Positions 22,844 to 34,985 are shown, counted from the stretch's first letter. The stretch is DNA of 64,000 nt from Capra hircus (GCF_001704415.2 NC_030826.1:60345362-60409361), one strand, 5' to 3'. Notes: generated by a model from the letters alone, not told the origin. Made by a program: numbers and translations.

Positions 22844-22895
22844 CTCGGTGAATGACAGACAGCTTACTGTGTAAATGCTCTAAGGCCTTTACAAT
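22844..22895 (-). CDS. MAP2K6: MAP2K6 coding exon 7 (residues 162-179, HRD motif)
   Basis: This 52-nt exon encodes I-V-K-A-L-E-H-L-H-S-K-L-S-V-I-H-R and the first base of Asp179. His-Arg-Asp is the catalytic loop, and Asp179 is the catalytic base. The donor gtaagt is optimal and the acceptor is ctcttgcag. The aspartate codon is split across the intron (G|AT), the same phase expected for the family. Confidence 0.97.
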
Positions 22896-23553
22896 CTGCA
22901 AGAGAAACACGAGGTGGATTTATGTCCCCCATCCCTGGAAAGCAACTGCATCTTAAGTAAATCCCCATTTATCATCCCTGGCTTACAGTCCCAAGGGGAG
23001 GTATTTTCTCCAAAAGTGGTGTTCCTAGCCAGGAAAATACACAGAAGTCGTACAAATTAGACCCTGCCCAGCAGAGAGGTGACGTCAGAGCGCAGAGAGG
23101 CAGCCTCACTGGTATGTTCTGATTCTCTACCTTGACCCCCAGCGTCTCTTCCTCTCCCCTCTCCTGGGCCTCGGTAGCCGTGAAGGGAGCAGCGTCCTCT
23201 TCTGCCTGCTCCCTTCTGTGCCTATTAACCCGAAGGAAACATTTACAACTCCACAAACGAAAATCAAGACAAACCAGTATCAGAACATGGACACCGGGAA
23301 CGTGGTCCTAGCCGATGAACGTGCTGCTCAGAGGCATTTCAGCTGAAAGCCTCCCAGGCCAAGTCGTGTAGGTCAAGCCCAGAAAGAGAAGCATCCATCG
23401 AGCCATCCACTTACACACCCGTGCAATCAACACACACAGACGGGATGGGCGCTCCGGTCCAGGCGGTGTTTCCCCACACGGAGGGAACAGCGAAACAGGA
23501 GGCCCAGACCCCCCGCGCTCCTTGGACAGGGCTGGGGCTCGCAATGTACTCAC

Positions 23554-23670
23554 AGAAACTGCTATTTTCCCTAAGATGTCCTCTGGAATTGTTTGGCCTT
23601 TATCGATCACTTGCTTGTAGAATTTATCTAGGGACGTGTCCATGAGCTCCATGCAGATCCAGACATCCCC
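23554..23670 (-). CDS. MAP2K6: MAP2K6 coding exon 6 (residues 123-161, hinge)
   Basis: This 117-nt, phase-0 exon encodes the hinge between the lobes (V-W-I-C-M-E-L-M, gatekeeper Met129 by family numbering). The following helix, D-T-S-L-D-K-F-Y-K-Q, lies beside the ATP pocket. The exon ends at Ile-Ala-Val-Ser. The acceptor is cctccag and the donor gtgagt, both strong. Confidence 0.98.
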
Positions 23671-23971
23671 CTGGAGGCCGGTTGGTTCGGAGACAATCAG
23701 AGAGGATGGGAAGGCGAGAGGAGGAAGCAGTTAGCATCTGTCAGGAGGACGGGCCACTCCCTGCGTGAGCTTTTGAAGGAAATGCACAATGTCCTTCGAG
23801 ATCTCAATGAAATCTATAAAGGGGCAATATTACCTCCAAACAGCAAGCTAGCAGACAGCCAAACAGATCTGCCTGTGATCACCCACTCCTTCATGAAAAC
23901 TAGGTTCTAAATGCTTACACCCACAAGCAACAGGCTCCCAGAAACCCAAGCCTTTACCGTTACTGTTATCT

Positions 23972-24192
23972 AAGACAGCAGTCTCCAGGCTTTTTGGCAT
24001 CAGGGACCAGTTCCGTGGAAGATAATTTGTCCGTGGACCAGAGCAGGGTGGGGGAGCATGGTTTCAGGATGATTCAAGGGCATCACATCTATGCATACAG
24101 TTTGCTTCTATTACTGGTGCCTCAGCTCCACCTCAGAACGTCGGGCATTAAATCCTGGAGGTGGGCGACCCCTGCTCTGGGAGTTACCACCA
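23972..24192 (+). mobile_element. Old DNA-transposon-like repeat, family unassigned
   Basis: ttggcatcagggaccagttc and ccgtggaccagagcagggtg followed by tttcaggatgattcaagggc are typical of a common mammalian medium-reiterated repeat. I cannot name it safely. Confidence 0.45.
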
Positions 24193-24284
24193 GATACCAA
24201 CTCTATGCCTGACTTCCCACACTGACCACGGGCAACAGCTTATCATTTAAAGCTGGTTATAAGAGGGAGATGAAAACAGGTAAT

Positions 24285-24455
24285 AATAAGGACCTATGTA
24301 TAGCACAGGAAACTCTGCTCAGACACTCTGTAATGGGCTGTACGGGGAAGTATCTTAAAAAGTGTGAGCATATATATATATATACATGGAGCTGATTCAC
24401 TGTTAGCAGAAACTAACGGCACTGTAAATCAAGTATACCCTAATAAAAAAAGTGC
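24285..24455 (+). mobile_element. L1 3' end fragment
   Basis: ctatgtatagcacaggaaac to aaactaacggcactgtaaat followed by an A-rich end. Confidence 0.7.
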
Positions 24456-24887
24456 TTAGAAAGGGGAGGGGACGACAACTCATATCATCGTCAAGTGAGA
24501 AGGAGAATCAGAAAAGAGCAGCAGATATGAGGCCAATCCACTGCACAAGCCTGCCTGGAGCTTATCAAGAGGCCAAAAGGCCAGAGTATTTGAGATTTCA
24601 AGGGACTGACAGAAATCCATCTATCGGTTGATAGAGACCGCTCCGCCGAAAGAGACAAACCGGGACAGGGAGGGGAAAGGGAGCCCCAGCATTTTGAAAG
24701 GGCTAAACGCACTGGAAAATACCATGGTTTCCAGCGAACTTTGCACCCGCATTTCACGAGCATGAAACTCTCCACAGAAGACAAGTCGGACAAGGAAGCG
24801 CCCTGTGACTGCAGGTGTTTGTGAGATCGGGGGGACGTCTTTCTCAGTCACCGCTTGCCTTGCAGCTTTGAAGGTACTACCACCTAC

Positions 24888-25007
24888 CTCGCGGAAGAGT
24901 GCGCCGTAAAAGGTGACCGTGAAGGGGCAGTCCACGGTCCTCATGGAGATATCCAGATCCATCAGTAGCCGCTTCTGCTCTTGGCTGTTGACCGTGGCCC
25001 GGATCCG
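24888..25007 (-). CDS. MAP2K6: MAP2K6 coding exon 5 (residues 83-122)
   Basis: This 120-nt, phase-0 exon encodes the rest of the kinase N-lobe, including the C-helix region (Q-E-Q-K-R-L-L-M-D-L-D) and the beta strands T-V-T-F-Y-G-A-L-F. It starts at Arg-Ile-Arg-Ala-Thr and ends at Phe-Arg-Glu. The acceptor is ...gatcag and the donor gtaggt. All residues match the recalled human sequence. Confidence 0.98.
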
Positions 25008-26150
25008 CTGATCGGAAGGCACGGAAAATGGATGGTTACTGCCCTGAGGATGGGTCTGTCGACAAGGCAGGGACCTCAAAGGATCCCCTCCCGAGGACAG
25101 TAGGAAAATTCACAGCACAGCTTCTAGCAACAACTGTTCAAATACCTACCCTAAAGGATTACCTATCTGTAACAAATGAAAATAAGGAAGACTGCTATTC
25201 ATTTCATTTGCCGAATAATCCCCAGGAGAGAAGCCAACTGGTCATCTACGGTGGAGAGTGCGCAAATGTTTGGGAAGACATTCCCAAGTTACAAAACAGT
25301 CTGACTTATCATGTGGGTTTAGTGCAAAGAGGCCAGAGTATTCATTGATGTGGGGCTGATTTGGGCTCATACAAGAAAAAAAAAAAAAAAGCCAAAATTC
25401 CCTCTTTATGAACAGGTAAAAAAAATCTGGACCCTAAACAGAAACTGCGGAAGAGTTAGTTGACTGAGGAATGGGATAAGGAGGAGCTGCACTGAGATGG
25501 AGACACAGTTCATGTCTAAGAGAAGACGAACTAACCACACCAGTCAGGGCAGCCTCAAGACAACACGGCTGCGTCATTAAACGACAACATAGTATCACGA
25601 GGCTTTCACATTTTTTGCCTGTGGAGCAAAGAGTCTGCAGGAGATGAAACTGAAAAATCTACAAGGTAAGGGAAAGATGTCAGCATTCTCCAAAAAAACC
25701 AAAAAAAAGGAATCCAGGTCATCTGACCATCCACATGCCTGACAACCCAGCTAGAAGGAACACAGTGGGTCCACTCCAAGGTCCTCCCAACATCCACTCA
25801 AGAAAATGCGATGATTCTAAATTTCTTTTTATAGCTCCAAAACTATGCAAATTCGCTCAAGATGACTTTACCCTCCTCTGTTTCCACAAATGGAGGCAAT
25901 TTTGTCTCTCAGTTTGGGTTTCCTGATTTTCAGGGACAGATTCTTTAAAAGCAACAGAATAAAGCTTAAAAAGAGACTCGTAAGACAGAAAACCAAATGC
26001 CACGTGCAAGCTCGCATTTGGGTTCCGACTTGAAAAACCAACGGGAGAAAAAACAATGACAGCTTTGGAACACTCAAGGTGACGCTCGTTCGGACCTGGC
26101 GGTGGATGAGAGTGAGGAAGCACTGCCGACTCTTTTACGTGTGATGATGC
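25008..26150. other. Intron 4, no recognised feature before the SINE
   Basis: It contains an A-run near 25376-25391 and otherwise unique-looking sequence. The open frame at 25028-25348 has no recognised match. Confidence 0.5.
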
Positions 26151-26154
26151 GGTT

Positions 26155-26360
26155 GGTGGTCGTGGTGGTTTAGCCACCAGGTCAAGTCTGACTCTTGTGA
26201 CCCCCATGGGCTGTATGGCCCACCAGGCTCCTCTGTCCATGGAATTCTCCAGGCAAGAATACTGGCATGAGTAGCCGTTCCGTTCTCTAGGGGATTTTCC
26301 CGACCCAGGGATCCAACCCACCCATCCCACATCGCAAGCGCAAGCCACCAGGGAAGCGCG
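26155..26360 (-). mobile_element. Bov-tA SINE
   Basis: Reverse-complement body (ctctgtccatggaattctcc, gacccagggatccaaccc) ends ccaccagggaagc. It lies in intron 4. Confidence 0.87.
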
Positions 26361-26608
26361 ATGTGGTCATCGCACAAAACAATTAAAAACAGGGGGTAGG
26401 GTTCAGCAGTCCAAAAGCCAGGTGCTGCTGCTCATTTCCAAGGAGGCACTCCGACATATTTGGAGGGAAATATCGTTCGCCACAAATAGGCTTTTCTGTC
26501 TCCCCCCACAGAGGACTGTCCCGCTTCTGTGAAAGGAGCCCGTGTGCAGCTGAGAGGGCCAAACATACCGACCAGGGCCGGCAAGTGTCTGGGGAACGCG
26601 AACGCTAC

Positions 26609-26722
26609 CTTCACCGCCATGATCTGCCCGCTGGGCACATGCCGCATCCTCTCCACCACCCCGTACGCCCCCCGGCCCAGCTCCACGATGGGCTCCAGGT
26701 CATCCGCCTTCACCTCGAAGTT
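26609..26722 (-). CDS. MAP2K6: MAP2K6 coding exon 4 (residues 45-82, glycine loop and catalytic lysine)
   Basis: The exon is 114 nt and in phase 0 at both ends. It encodes the start of the kinase domain: the glycine-rich loop G-R-G-A-Y-G-V-V that clamps ATP, and the final Met-Ala-Val-Lys whose Lys82 anchors the ATP phosphates. From memory of human MKK6, this copy has Val57 for Met and Arg69 for Lys, both conservative. The donor is gtagcg, weaker than consensus. A sense-oriented BovB LINE ends only about 33 bp upstream of the acceptor, so this splice site lies directly next to a transposon tail. Confidence 0.98.
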
Positions 26723-26755
26723 CTGCGGGAGAGAGAAGCAAGGGTGCAACAGGAA

Positions 26756-27142
26756 GTTCAGCTCAGCTCAGTCACTCAGTCGTGTCCAACTCTTTGCAAC
26801 CCCACAGTCTGCAGCACGCCAGGCCTCCCTGTCCATCACCAACTCCTGGATACTCAAACTCACGTCCATGGAGTTGGTAATGCCATCCAACCATCTCATC
26901 CTCTGTCGTCCCCTTCTCCTCCCGCCTTCAATCTTTCCCAGCATTAGGGTCTTTTCCAAGTCAGTTCTTCGCATCAGGTGGCCAAACTATTGGAGTTTCA
27001 GCTTCAACATCAGTCCTGCCAATGAACACTCAGGACTGATCGCCTTTAGGATGGACTGGTTGGATCTCCCTGCAGTCCAAGGGACTCTCAAGAGTCTTCT
27101 CCAACACCACAGTTCAAAAGCATCCATTCTTTGGTGCTCAGC
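26756..27142 (-). mobile_element. BovB LINE 3' fragment, 33 bp from exon 4
   Basis: In gene orientation it reads from the end of the BovB reverse transcriptase (R-M-R-W-L-D-G-I-T-N on the minus strand) to its 3' tail, gactgagtgactgagctgag, which stops at about 26756. Exon 4 begins at 26722, so the tail lies in the branch-point zone of intron 3. Confidence 0.92.
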
Positions 27143-27688
27143 AAGAGGAAAAAAGGAAAGAAACCAGACACTCTGAGCAGTCCAAGGGTCCTTTCTGGTC
27201 GAGAACCTTCTGGTCTAGAAGCTTTGCCAAGCAGCCCCTGAAAGCAAGAAGTGCCTGGGAGATGTGCAGATGCCCGCTGTGGGCCCCTCTTTATCCTGGG
27301 CAATACAGAGGTCCAGTTCCAGCTCAGGCGCTGAACGGCACAGGGAGCGCTGACCCCGCACAGCGGGTCTTCAGCTCCGGCCCTCGATGGCCCCTCAGGT
27401 CCCTTGCTGACTCCTGGCGACTAGCTCTAGGCCTGGACTTTGCAAAGCGCAGCCCAAAACAAACCATCTCTTTGCCTCAGAGACCTCCCATAAGAACCAC
27501 AACAGCCCGATCCCGATTTGACATTTAAAATAGCAACTGCTCCACAGGCCACTTCTGTTTACATTCAAACGTTATTGACCCAACCCCTGACAGCATGTTA
27601 TGGAAAATTCATTTTTTCCCACTGGCCGGTCACAAAGCATACATATAAAAGGGTCAAGACATTAACTGCAAGACACGACTTTTCTCAC
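27143..27688. other. Intron 3, no other feature
   Basis: Unique-looking sequence with no named repeat. Confidence 0.5.
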
Positions 27689-27737
27689 CTGATTTCCAAT
27701 AGAAATGCAAGCTTTGGAGTCTAAATCCCGAGGTGGC
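27689..27737 (-). CDS. MAP2K6: MAP2K6 coding exon 3 (residues 28-44)
   Basis: This short 49-nt exon links the docking tail to the kinase domain and encodes P-P-R-D-L-D-S-K-A-C-I-S-I-G-N-Q. The first base completes Thr28 with the preceding exon and the exon ends on Gln44 in phase 0. The acceptor (cttctctgttgcag type) and donor (gtgaga) are consensus. It is too short to show as a standalone reading frame and was found by homology to MKK6. Confidence 0.96.
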
Positions 27738-28029
27738 CTGCAACAGAGAAAGGAAAAACATGAGATATTTAATCGAATGCGATCTTCCCAAAGCCTACGA
27801 GACTGGAAAGAGTTCTCCCTAAAAATAAGGTGAGAGCTCGTGAGTAAAATAAAGCAGCATCAACAGGTTAATAGTGTGGGAACTGGAGCCAAACAGATGC
27901 TCTTAGAAACCAGTCTCTGAACCTCCATTTCTTCTCTATTACGAAGATATTCGTACACTTCCTCATAGAACAAGAGTGGCTGCTAAAGGAGACGTCCTAA
28001 GCAAAATGCTTATTAGCAGAATGACTGGT

Positions 28030-28130
28030 ATACATTCAAAATATAAATATGCATATATATAAACTATATTATATGTAATAACATGCATAATATATAAAAT
28101 AATTATATATACTATAATTACTTACACAGG
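28030..28130. repeat. AT-rich low-complexity tract
   Basis: Alternating ata/tat steps, almost no G or C. Confidence 0.85.
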
Positions 28131-28163
28131 GGCTTATTGTAATAGCCTAATTATTCACATAAC

Positions 28164-28190
28164 AACACACACACACACACACACACACAC
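28164..28190 (+). repeat. (CA)n microsatellite
   Basis: About 13 CA units just before a Bov-tA. Confidence 0.95.
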
Positions 28191-28196
28191 GTCTAT

Positions 28197-28362
28197 AGGC
28201 TTCCCAGGTGGCACTAGCAGTAAAGAATCCACCTGCAATTCCGAGACCTGGGTTCCATCCCTGGGTCAGGAAGATCCCCTGGAGGAGGGCGTGGCAACCC
28301 ACTCCAGTGTTCTTGCCTGGAGAATCCCCTGGACAGAGGAGCCTCGTGGGTTACCGTGTATA
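28197..28362 (+). mobile_element. Bov-tA SINE, 3' truncated
   Basis: aggcttcccaggtggcacta to gacagaggagcctcgtgggt; the tail is missing. Confidence 0.86.
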
Positions 28363-28543
28363 ATTCTACCTTTCCTATTGAAACTAACTAAATAAAACAA
28401 TAATGAAAATGTATGAACATAAACACAGATAACACATCAATCTAAGGCTGTAATGGGAATCCTTCTGAAATGAATAGAAAACACAAACTAAGGTTTTTCT
28501 AAATTAATTTAAAACCCAGACTGAGAGGCAGGGATAAAGACGA

Positions 28544-28564
28544 ACACACACACACACACACACA
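28544..28564 (+). repeat. (CA)n microsatellite
   Basis: About ten CA units. Confidence 0.93.
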
Positions 28565-28967
28565 GAGGTGGTGCTTTTATAAATCCCGTGTTTCTAAGCA
28601 GGGAATTTTTCTTCAGAAACGCCTTCCAGAGGAATTAAATTTTCTGAAAAATCTGATTTCTCACTCTTAAAACCTCTGAAGCTCTTTTTCTTTGGTTGTC
28701 ACAGTCTGCTTGTACTAATCGCAACAGAACTTTGAAATAAAGGCAAATATTATTTGAAACATGTGACTAATATAAACAGTGAAAAATCCTTTGCAATTGT
28801 TCAGACCCTTCCTTTTGCAAAGAATGAAGCAACAGAAAAGGTCACTAGTTAATTATTCAGGGCTACCTCCAAGGGCATGCCATCCAGCGAGGCTGCGGGG
28901 TAAGACCTCTTCCAGATCTAATATCCTAGTATTCATACAAGGGCTCTGCATATCACAGTCAGTGCGT

Positions 28968-29186
28968 GCGTGCTGAGTCGCTTCAGTTGGGTCTGACTCT
29001 TCGAGATCCCGCGGACTGTAGCCCGCCAGACTCCTCTGTCCATGGGATTCTCCAGGCAAGAATGCTGGAGCGGGTTGCCATTTCCTCCTCCAGGGGATCT
29101 TTCCAACCCAGAGATCAAACCCGGGCCTCCTGCGGCTCCTGCATTGCAGGAGGATTCCTTATCGCTGAGCCACCAGGGAGGCCCAT
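28968..29186 (-). mobile_element. Bov-tA SINE
   Basis: ctgagtcgcttcagttgggt to ctgagccaccagggaggccc, the reverse complement of a full element. Confidence 0.9.
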
Positions 29187-29379
29187 AAATTAGTCTGTGA
29201 CCCAGCAATGGGTGGATTTTACACGTTTAAAGGGCTGTGAAAAACAAACAAGAAACGGTCTTCAGCAAGGCCACTGTGGCCCGGTAGCTCCAAATATTTA
29301 CTATCTGGTCTTCGGCACAAAAAGTTGGCTGATTCCAGTTTTATTCTAACCTTGCATTATAACTCTACTAATAGGAGGG

Positions 29380-29500
29380 TTTCGTGCCATTTTCCAGAAT
29401 GAGAAAAATGAAACCCAGAAAAACTCAGCGATATGCTGAACACACAGTCTTCAACAGGGCTGAAAATAAAACTCATGTCATCCGAGTCTCAGCCTTGACC
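29380..29500 (-). mobile_element. Possible MIR SINE
   Basis: Resembles the reverse MIR core (gaaaaatgaaacccagaaa, then gggctgaaaataaaactc). Weak. Confidence 0.35.
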
Positions 29501-29559
29501 TAAGGAGAAGGGGGTATAGACACTGAAAACTGGGTTAAGTGCTTTCCTTGCACTTCCTA

Positions 29560-29563
<4 letters not shown>

Positions 29564-29607
<44 letters not shown>
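29564..29607 (+). repeat. (CA)n microsatellite
   Basis: About 22 CA units with no interruption, so likely polymorphic. Confidence 0.95.
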
Positions 29608-29609
<2 letters not shown>

Positions 29610-30131
29610 AGAAGAGTCATTATTCCCACATTCCAGATGAAAACCTGTTTGACTGAGACTTAAGCTATCTTGCTCCCGAGTGGTGAAGCTCTGATTCAAT
29701 CCACATCCAACTGAATCCAAGGAACCTGCCCCATCCAGACCCCTTCTAGCGTAATTGATCACCAACCCCCACCACGAGGGCCTTGGGCTCAGCAAGGCGG
29801 CCAGAAGCATCAGATGAAGGCCTGAGGTGGACAGCTTGTCTTGGGTTAGTTGACACTGTAACTGGTCCAGGGCACACTCATCTGTCTGGGGCACTGAGGT
29901 TTAAACTGTGGGAGGACATTCTGTGTTGCTTATTCGATATTTCAGTCCTCCGGGAAGAGAAGCAAACTTATTACAAAACTCCTAACCCTGTAAGGCCAAA
30001 GGTACTCCAGAGGCCACCTGCTATGATTGTTTTCCATAAACAGCCAGCTTCGATTTATGAAAGTAATTGTTCATTTATACTTCTACATGAGCAACGAGCG
30101 TGCTGATTACTATTACAATTATTATTTGCCT

Positions 30132-30327
30132 GGGCTTCCCCTGTGGCTCAGCAGTACAGAATCCTCCTGCAATGCAGGAGACTTGGGTTTGATTCCTGTG
30201 TTGGGAAGATCCCCAACCCACCCCAGGATTCTTGCCTGGAGAATTCCATGAATAGAGGAGCCTGGCGGGCTACAGTTCACGGTGTCACAAAGAGTCGGAA
30301 ACGACTCAAGCGACTGAGCATGCATGC
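30132..30327 (+). mobile_element. Bov-tA SINE with target duplication
   Basis: Flanked by a perfect 11-bp duplication, attatttgcct at 30121-30131 and 30328-30338. The body has a short deletion after gttgggaagatcccc. Confidence 0.92.
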
Positions 30328-30464
30328 ATTATTTGCCTATAAATAACAATATTTACTTATAATCTAATGATAATATAAAGCTCCTAATTGGGCCAGAGAC
30401 CAGGCAAGGCCCTTTAAACCCAAAGTCTTTTTTAATTTTCACAGCTCTTAGAGGTATTAGCTTT

Positions 30465-30648
30465 ACTCTTTTAAAATATTTATTTACCTGGTCTGGGCCT
30501 TAGTTGCGGCATGTGGGATCTTTAGCTGTGGCATGTGAGGTCTAGCTTCCTGACCAGGGATTGAACCTGAAAACTGGGTTAATTGCTTTCCTGCCACCTC
30601 CATTGGCAGCATGGAGTCTTAACCACTGGACACCAAGGAAGTCCCAGT
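30465..30648 (-). mobile_element. CHR-type SINE
   Basis: tatttatttacctggtctgg to ggacaccaaggaagtccc, reverse complement. Confidence 0.8.
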
Positions 30649-30989
30649 ATTAGCTCTGTTTTAATGTGAAAAATTGACAGTGAAGCAGGCTAAATAATTT
30701 AAGGTCACTCAGTGAGACGGTGACACTGCGACGCAGAGCCCCGCCACGACGTCCTCTCAACTACAGAGTAAGCGGCCCCGCCTCTCACGGACCATTTGGC
30801 TGTGGTGGCCGGGTCTAGCGTGGCCAAGAGCACATAGTGGAGGGTCAGAGAGCTCTCAGTCTGTATGCCAGCTCTCCCACTAATTAAGTGAAATAATAAT
30901 AAGAACAGCAACCCTGAGAGCCACAGTCGCTGAGAAATCACGCTGGAGCGTGCACTGCGCTGGACACTTAATAGGGCCCATGACATCCA

Positions 30990-31140
30990 ATCCCCATAGC
31001 AACCACAGCCATGTTTGCTCCTGTTTTTCACCGGGGAAACTAAGGCTTAGGAGACTTGGGTAACTTGCCTAGGATATTCAAGAAGAAGCTCAGCTCCCAA
31101 ATGTGAACCTACAGATTCCAGCACCAGAGTCTGGGTTCTG
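30990..31140 (-). mobile_element. MIR SINE fragment
   Basis: ggggaaactaaggcttagga followed by taacttgcctaggatattc is the reverse of the MIR core, diverged. Confidence 0.5.
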
Positions 31141-32686
31141 TGAGGTCAGCTGCTTCGAGAAGGACACCTGAGCCCTGGACAGGCCTGCCTTCTCCCTTAT
31201 AAAGCGAGCAGAATAGCAACTGCCTCTGAGTTTCTCGTGAGGATTAACTGCAAGAATGCTGACCAGCACAGAATCAAGATAGAATTAGGAATCGGTGCTG
31301 CCCATCCAGTGGGGGAACAGCCCAGAGACCCGCGTCACAGACACACCAGCCTCAGTGACGCAGTGAGGCGACCACACGCTCGGCCCTAAGAAGAACAGGC
31401 CTCTGTCCCGGTCTATTCCTGAGCGGTCCAGCCGAAGGTGGCCGGGTATAAACGGCAAAAATCACCAAGCCAGCCTCACAAAACTGCCAAGGAAAACTCC
31501 AAATGCGGAAACCACTTCCTGAGGAGCACAAATTTCAGCCTCGGTATTAATACAATAACAACAACATCAACAGTGTATCATAAGCCTCTTCCTGAGCCAA
31601 CGTGAGGCTGTTGGCCATCACAGAGGGACCCTGGCTCAACATGATGAAACGGAAGAGTACAGTCAAGGTTCGTCCCACCACGCGAGGGTCAGACAGCAGA
31701 GAACCGACCTTTACTTCTGCATAGCTTTTCATTCGTTTTTTTATACCAAGCGAGGGTTTATGGTCGTTTTCAGAAATTTACTGAAAAGACAGGCTATTAA
31801 CATAACTTAGAAGAAGGGAAAAGACTGGCAGATTTCAAAGGGAAGAAGAATGCAAGATCGCTGGAAGGCTGAAATGAGAATATATCCCAGAGGAAGTAAT
31901 AAAGATAAGCGCAGAAATCAATAAAATTGAAAGCGGGAAAATAAAACAAAGTTGGCTCTTTTAAAATCAATAAAATGGATAAATCTCTAGCAAGACTAAC
32001 ACAGATAAAAAGAGAGAAGACATGAATTATCAGTATCAGTAAAAAAAAAGAGGATGTCACAACATATCTGTCATCATTAAAAGAATAACAAGGAAATACC
32101 ATGAGCAACTTTACTTTCATAAATTCAACAACTTAGACGAAATAGGCCAATTCCTTGGAAACCACAAACTACCAAAACTTAGCCACAATGAGATAGATCA
32201 TCTGAATTATCCAATAACTATTAAACCAATTGAATGTGTCATTAAAAAGCTCAGGAAGAAGAAATATACAAGCCCATTTTGTCTCACAGGAGAAATTTTA
32301 GCAAACTTTTTTTTTAATTGCATATATGAAACCATTATTTTGTAATCCTAAAACTAAGATAATGTTATATGTAAATTATAGCTCAACATTGTTTTTTAAA
32401 GAATTACCACCTATCTTACACAATGTCTACAAGAAAACAGAAGAAGGCATTCTAATCAACACATTTTATCAGGTCAGTATTATCTTAAATACCAAAGCCA
32501 GAATATAAAATATTCACACAAACAAACCCACTATAGATCAACATCTCTTACCAGCTTCAGGCACAAAAATCTTCAATATTTGCAGAAATTAAATCCAGCA
32601 GTGTATAGAAACATAGTATACCGAAACCAAGTGGGATTTTTTGAGGTATGCAAGGCGAGTTCAGTATTTTAAAAATCAACCAGTGT

Positions 32687-32910
32687 TGGGACTTCCTTGG
32701 AGGTCCAGTGATTAGGAATCTGCCTTGCAATGCAGGGGATGTGGGTTCAATCCCTGGTGGGAGAACTAAGACCCCACGTGCCATGAAGCAACTGATCCCG
32801 AGGGCCACAGCTACAGAGCCTGCGTGCCACAAGGGAGTCTGCACACTGCCAGGAAGGTCCCACCCGAGGCGATGAAGAGCCAAGCGCCCCAACTAACGCT
32901 CCATGACGCC
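32687..32910 (+). mobile_element. CHR-type SINE inside L1
   Basis: gggacttccttggaggtcca, then caatccctggtgggagaact, and a 3' half of degenerate gccac units. L1 sequence resumes after it. Confidence 0.83.
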
Positions 32911-33410
32911 GGATAAGCATGCAAAAACTGTTAAACAATCAAAGAAACACATGTCGACGAGACAAAGAAGAAAACTCCACGATCACAGCAACCGATGCAC
33001 AAAAATCACTCAACAGAATTCAACACACATTCATGATGAAAACTGAATTCTGGGTGAGTACACTTCAACCAGAGAGGAACTTCTTCAACCTCATAAACAA
33101 CGTCCATGAGGACTTCACATCATGCTTAATGGTGGAAGATTAAATGCTTTCTCTCTAAGATGGAAAACAAAGCAAGTCAGCTTGCTCTCAGCAGTCTTAT
33201 TTGATGTAGTATTGAAGATTCTTGCCACTAAGATAAGGTAAGAAAATAAAGGTTAAAAACAAACAGAAGAGAAAAAAATAAAACAGTCTTTTCACAGAAA
33301 GTATGACTGTCTACACAGAAAACGTAAGAAATCTATCAAAAAACCTCTTGGAACTAATAACTGAGTTTAGTAAGGTCACAGGGTATGCAATCAACTCAAA
33401 AATCAATTGC

Positions 33411-33550
33411 AGGGACCTCCTCAGTGGTCCAGTGGCTAAGACTCCATGCTCCCAATGCAGGGGGCCTGGGTTTGATTCTTGGTCAGGGAACTAGATCCCA
33501 CACGTCTGAACAAACACCCAGCACAACAAGTAAATAAAAATATTTTAAAA
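33411..33550 (+). mobile_element. CHR-type SINE inside L1, 3' truncated
   Basis: gggacctcctcagtggtcca to aacaagtaaataaaaatatt. Confidence 0.8.
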
Positions 33551-34019
33551 ATAAACTGCATTTCTAAATTTCTAAAGTGCAAATCAAAATTTTTAAGTGG
33601 AATACAATTTTTATTGCTTTCAAAATAAAAAGAAACACTTAGGTATAAATCCTAATAAAACCGAATGCAGAGAATCTGTATGATGAAAACTATAAAATAC
33701 TGATGGAAGAAATCAATGGGAATCTAAATACTTGGAGAAATCTACCACGTTCATGGATTGGAAGACAACGAAATAAAGATGCTAATTCTCCCTCAATCGA
33801 TCTCTTGGTTCAACACAATTTCTACCAAAAATCTCAAGTGAGTTTACTTGTAGATATAGACAAGCTTATTCTAAAACTAACAGGAAAAGATGAAAGCCCT
33901 AAAATCACCAAAATAGTTTTGAAAAAGAAAACAAAGTGAGAGGAATCACTTTTCCCAAAATTAAGGTTTAATCTATAGCTGCAGAAACCAAGACAGAGAG
34001 ACAGAGGCAGAGGAGTGGC

Positions 34020-34985
34020 CAGCCAGTCAGCTCAGGCGCGCAGGCGAGTCCCGCTCTCTGCGGCCCCGTGGACCGCAGCACGCCAGGCCTCCCTGCCCAG
34101 CACCAGCTCCCGGAGTTTACTCAAACTCATGGCCACGGAGTCGGTGATGCCATCCAGCCATCTCATCCTCGGTCGCCCCCTTCTCCTCCCGCCTTCAATC
34201 TTTCCCAGCATCAGGGTCTTTTCCAAATGAGTCAGTTTTTCGCATCAGGTGGCCAAAGCATTGGAGTTTCAGCTTCAACATCAGTCCTTCCAATGAATAT
34301 TCCCAGTGAACACCCAGGACTGATCTCCTTTAGGACGGACTGGCTGGATCTCCTGGTAGTCCAAGGGACTCTCAAGAGTCTTCTCCAACACCACAGTTCA
34401 AAAGCATCAATTCTTTGGCGCTCAGCTTTATAGTCCAACTCTCACATCCATACATGACCACTGGAAAAACCATAGCCTTGACTAGGCAGACCTTTGTTGG
34501 CAAAGTAATGTCTCTGCTTTTTAATATGCTGTCTATTTAATATACTTTCCTTCCAAGGCATAAGTGTCTTTTAATTTCATGGCTGCAGTCACCATCTGCA
34601 GTGATTTGGGAGCCCTCCAAAATAAAGTCAACCACTGTTTCCACTGTCTCCCCATCTATTTGATATGAAGTGATGGGACCAGATGCCATGATCTTAGTTT
34701 TCTGAATGTTGAACAAACTTTAAGTCAACTTTTTCACTCTCCTCTTTCACTTTCATCAAGAAGCTCTTTAGTTCTTCTTCACTTTCTGCCATAAGGGTGG
34801 TGTCATCTGCAAATCTGAGGTTATTGATATTTCTCCCGGCAATCTTGATTCCAGCTTATGCTTCATCCACCCCACATTTCTCATGATGTACTCTGCATAT
34901 AAGTTAAATAAGCAGGGTGACAATATACAGCCTTGATGTACTCCTTTCCCAATTTGGAACTAGTCTGTTGTTCCACGTCCAGTTC
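34020..34985 (-). mobile_element. BovB LINE fragment, about 1 kb, inside L1
   Basis: The longest BovB copy here. The minus strand gives reverse-transcriptase C-terminal text (R-I-D-A-F-E-L-W-C-W and L-M-L-G-K-I-E-G-G) and, further 5', a region with ggtgtcatctgcaaatctg on the plus strand. Several frame breaks make it non-functional. Confidence 0.92.

Noticed and set aside
26529..27176. 215-residue plus-strand frame over exon 4
   Set aside because: It is the antisense shadow of MAP2K6 exon 4 joined to antisense BovB.
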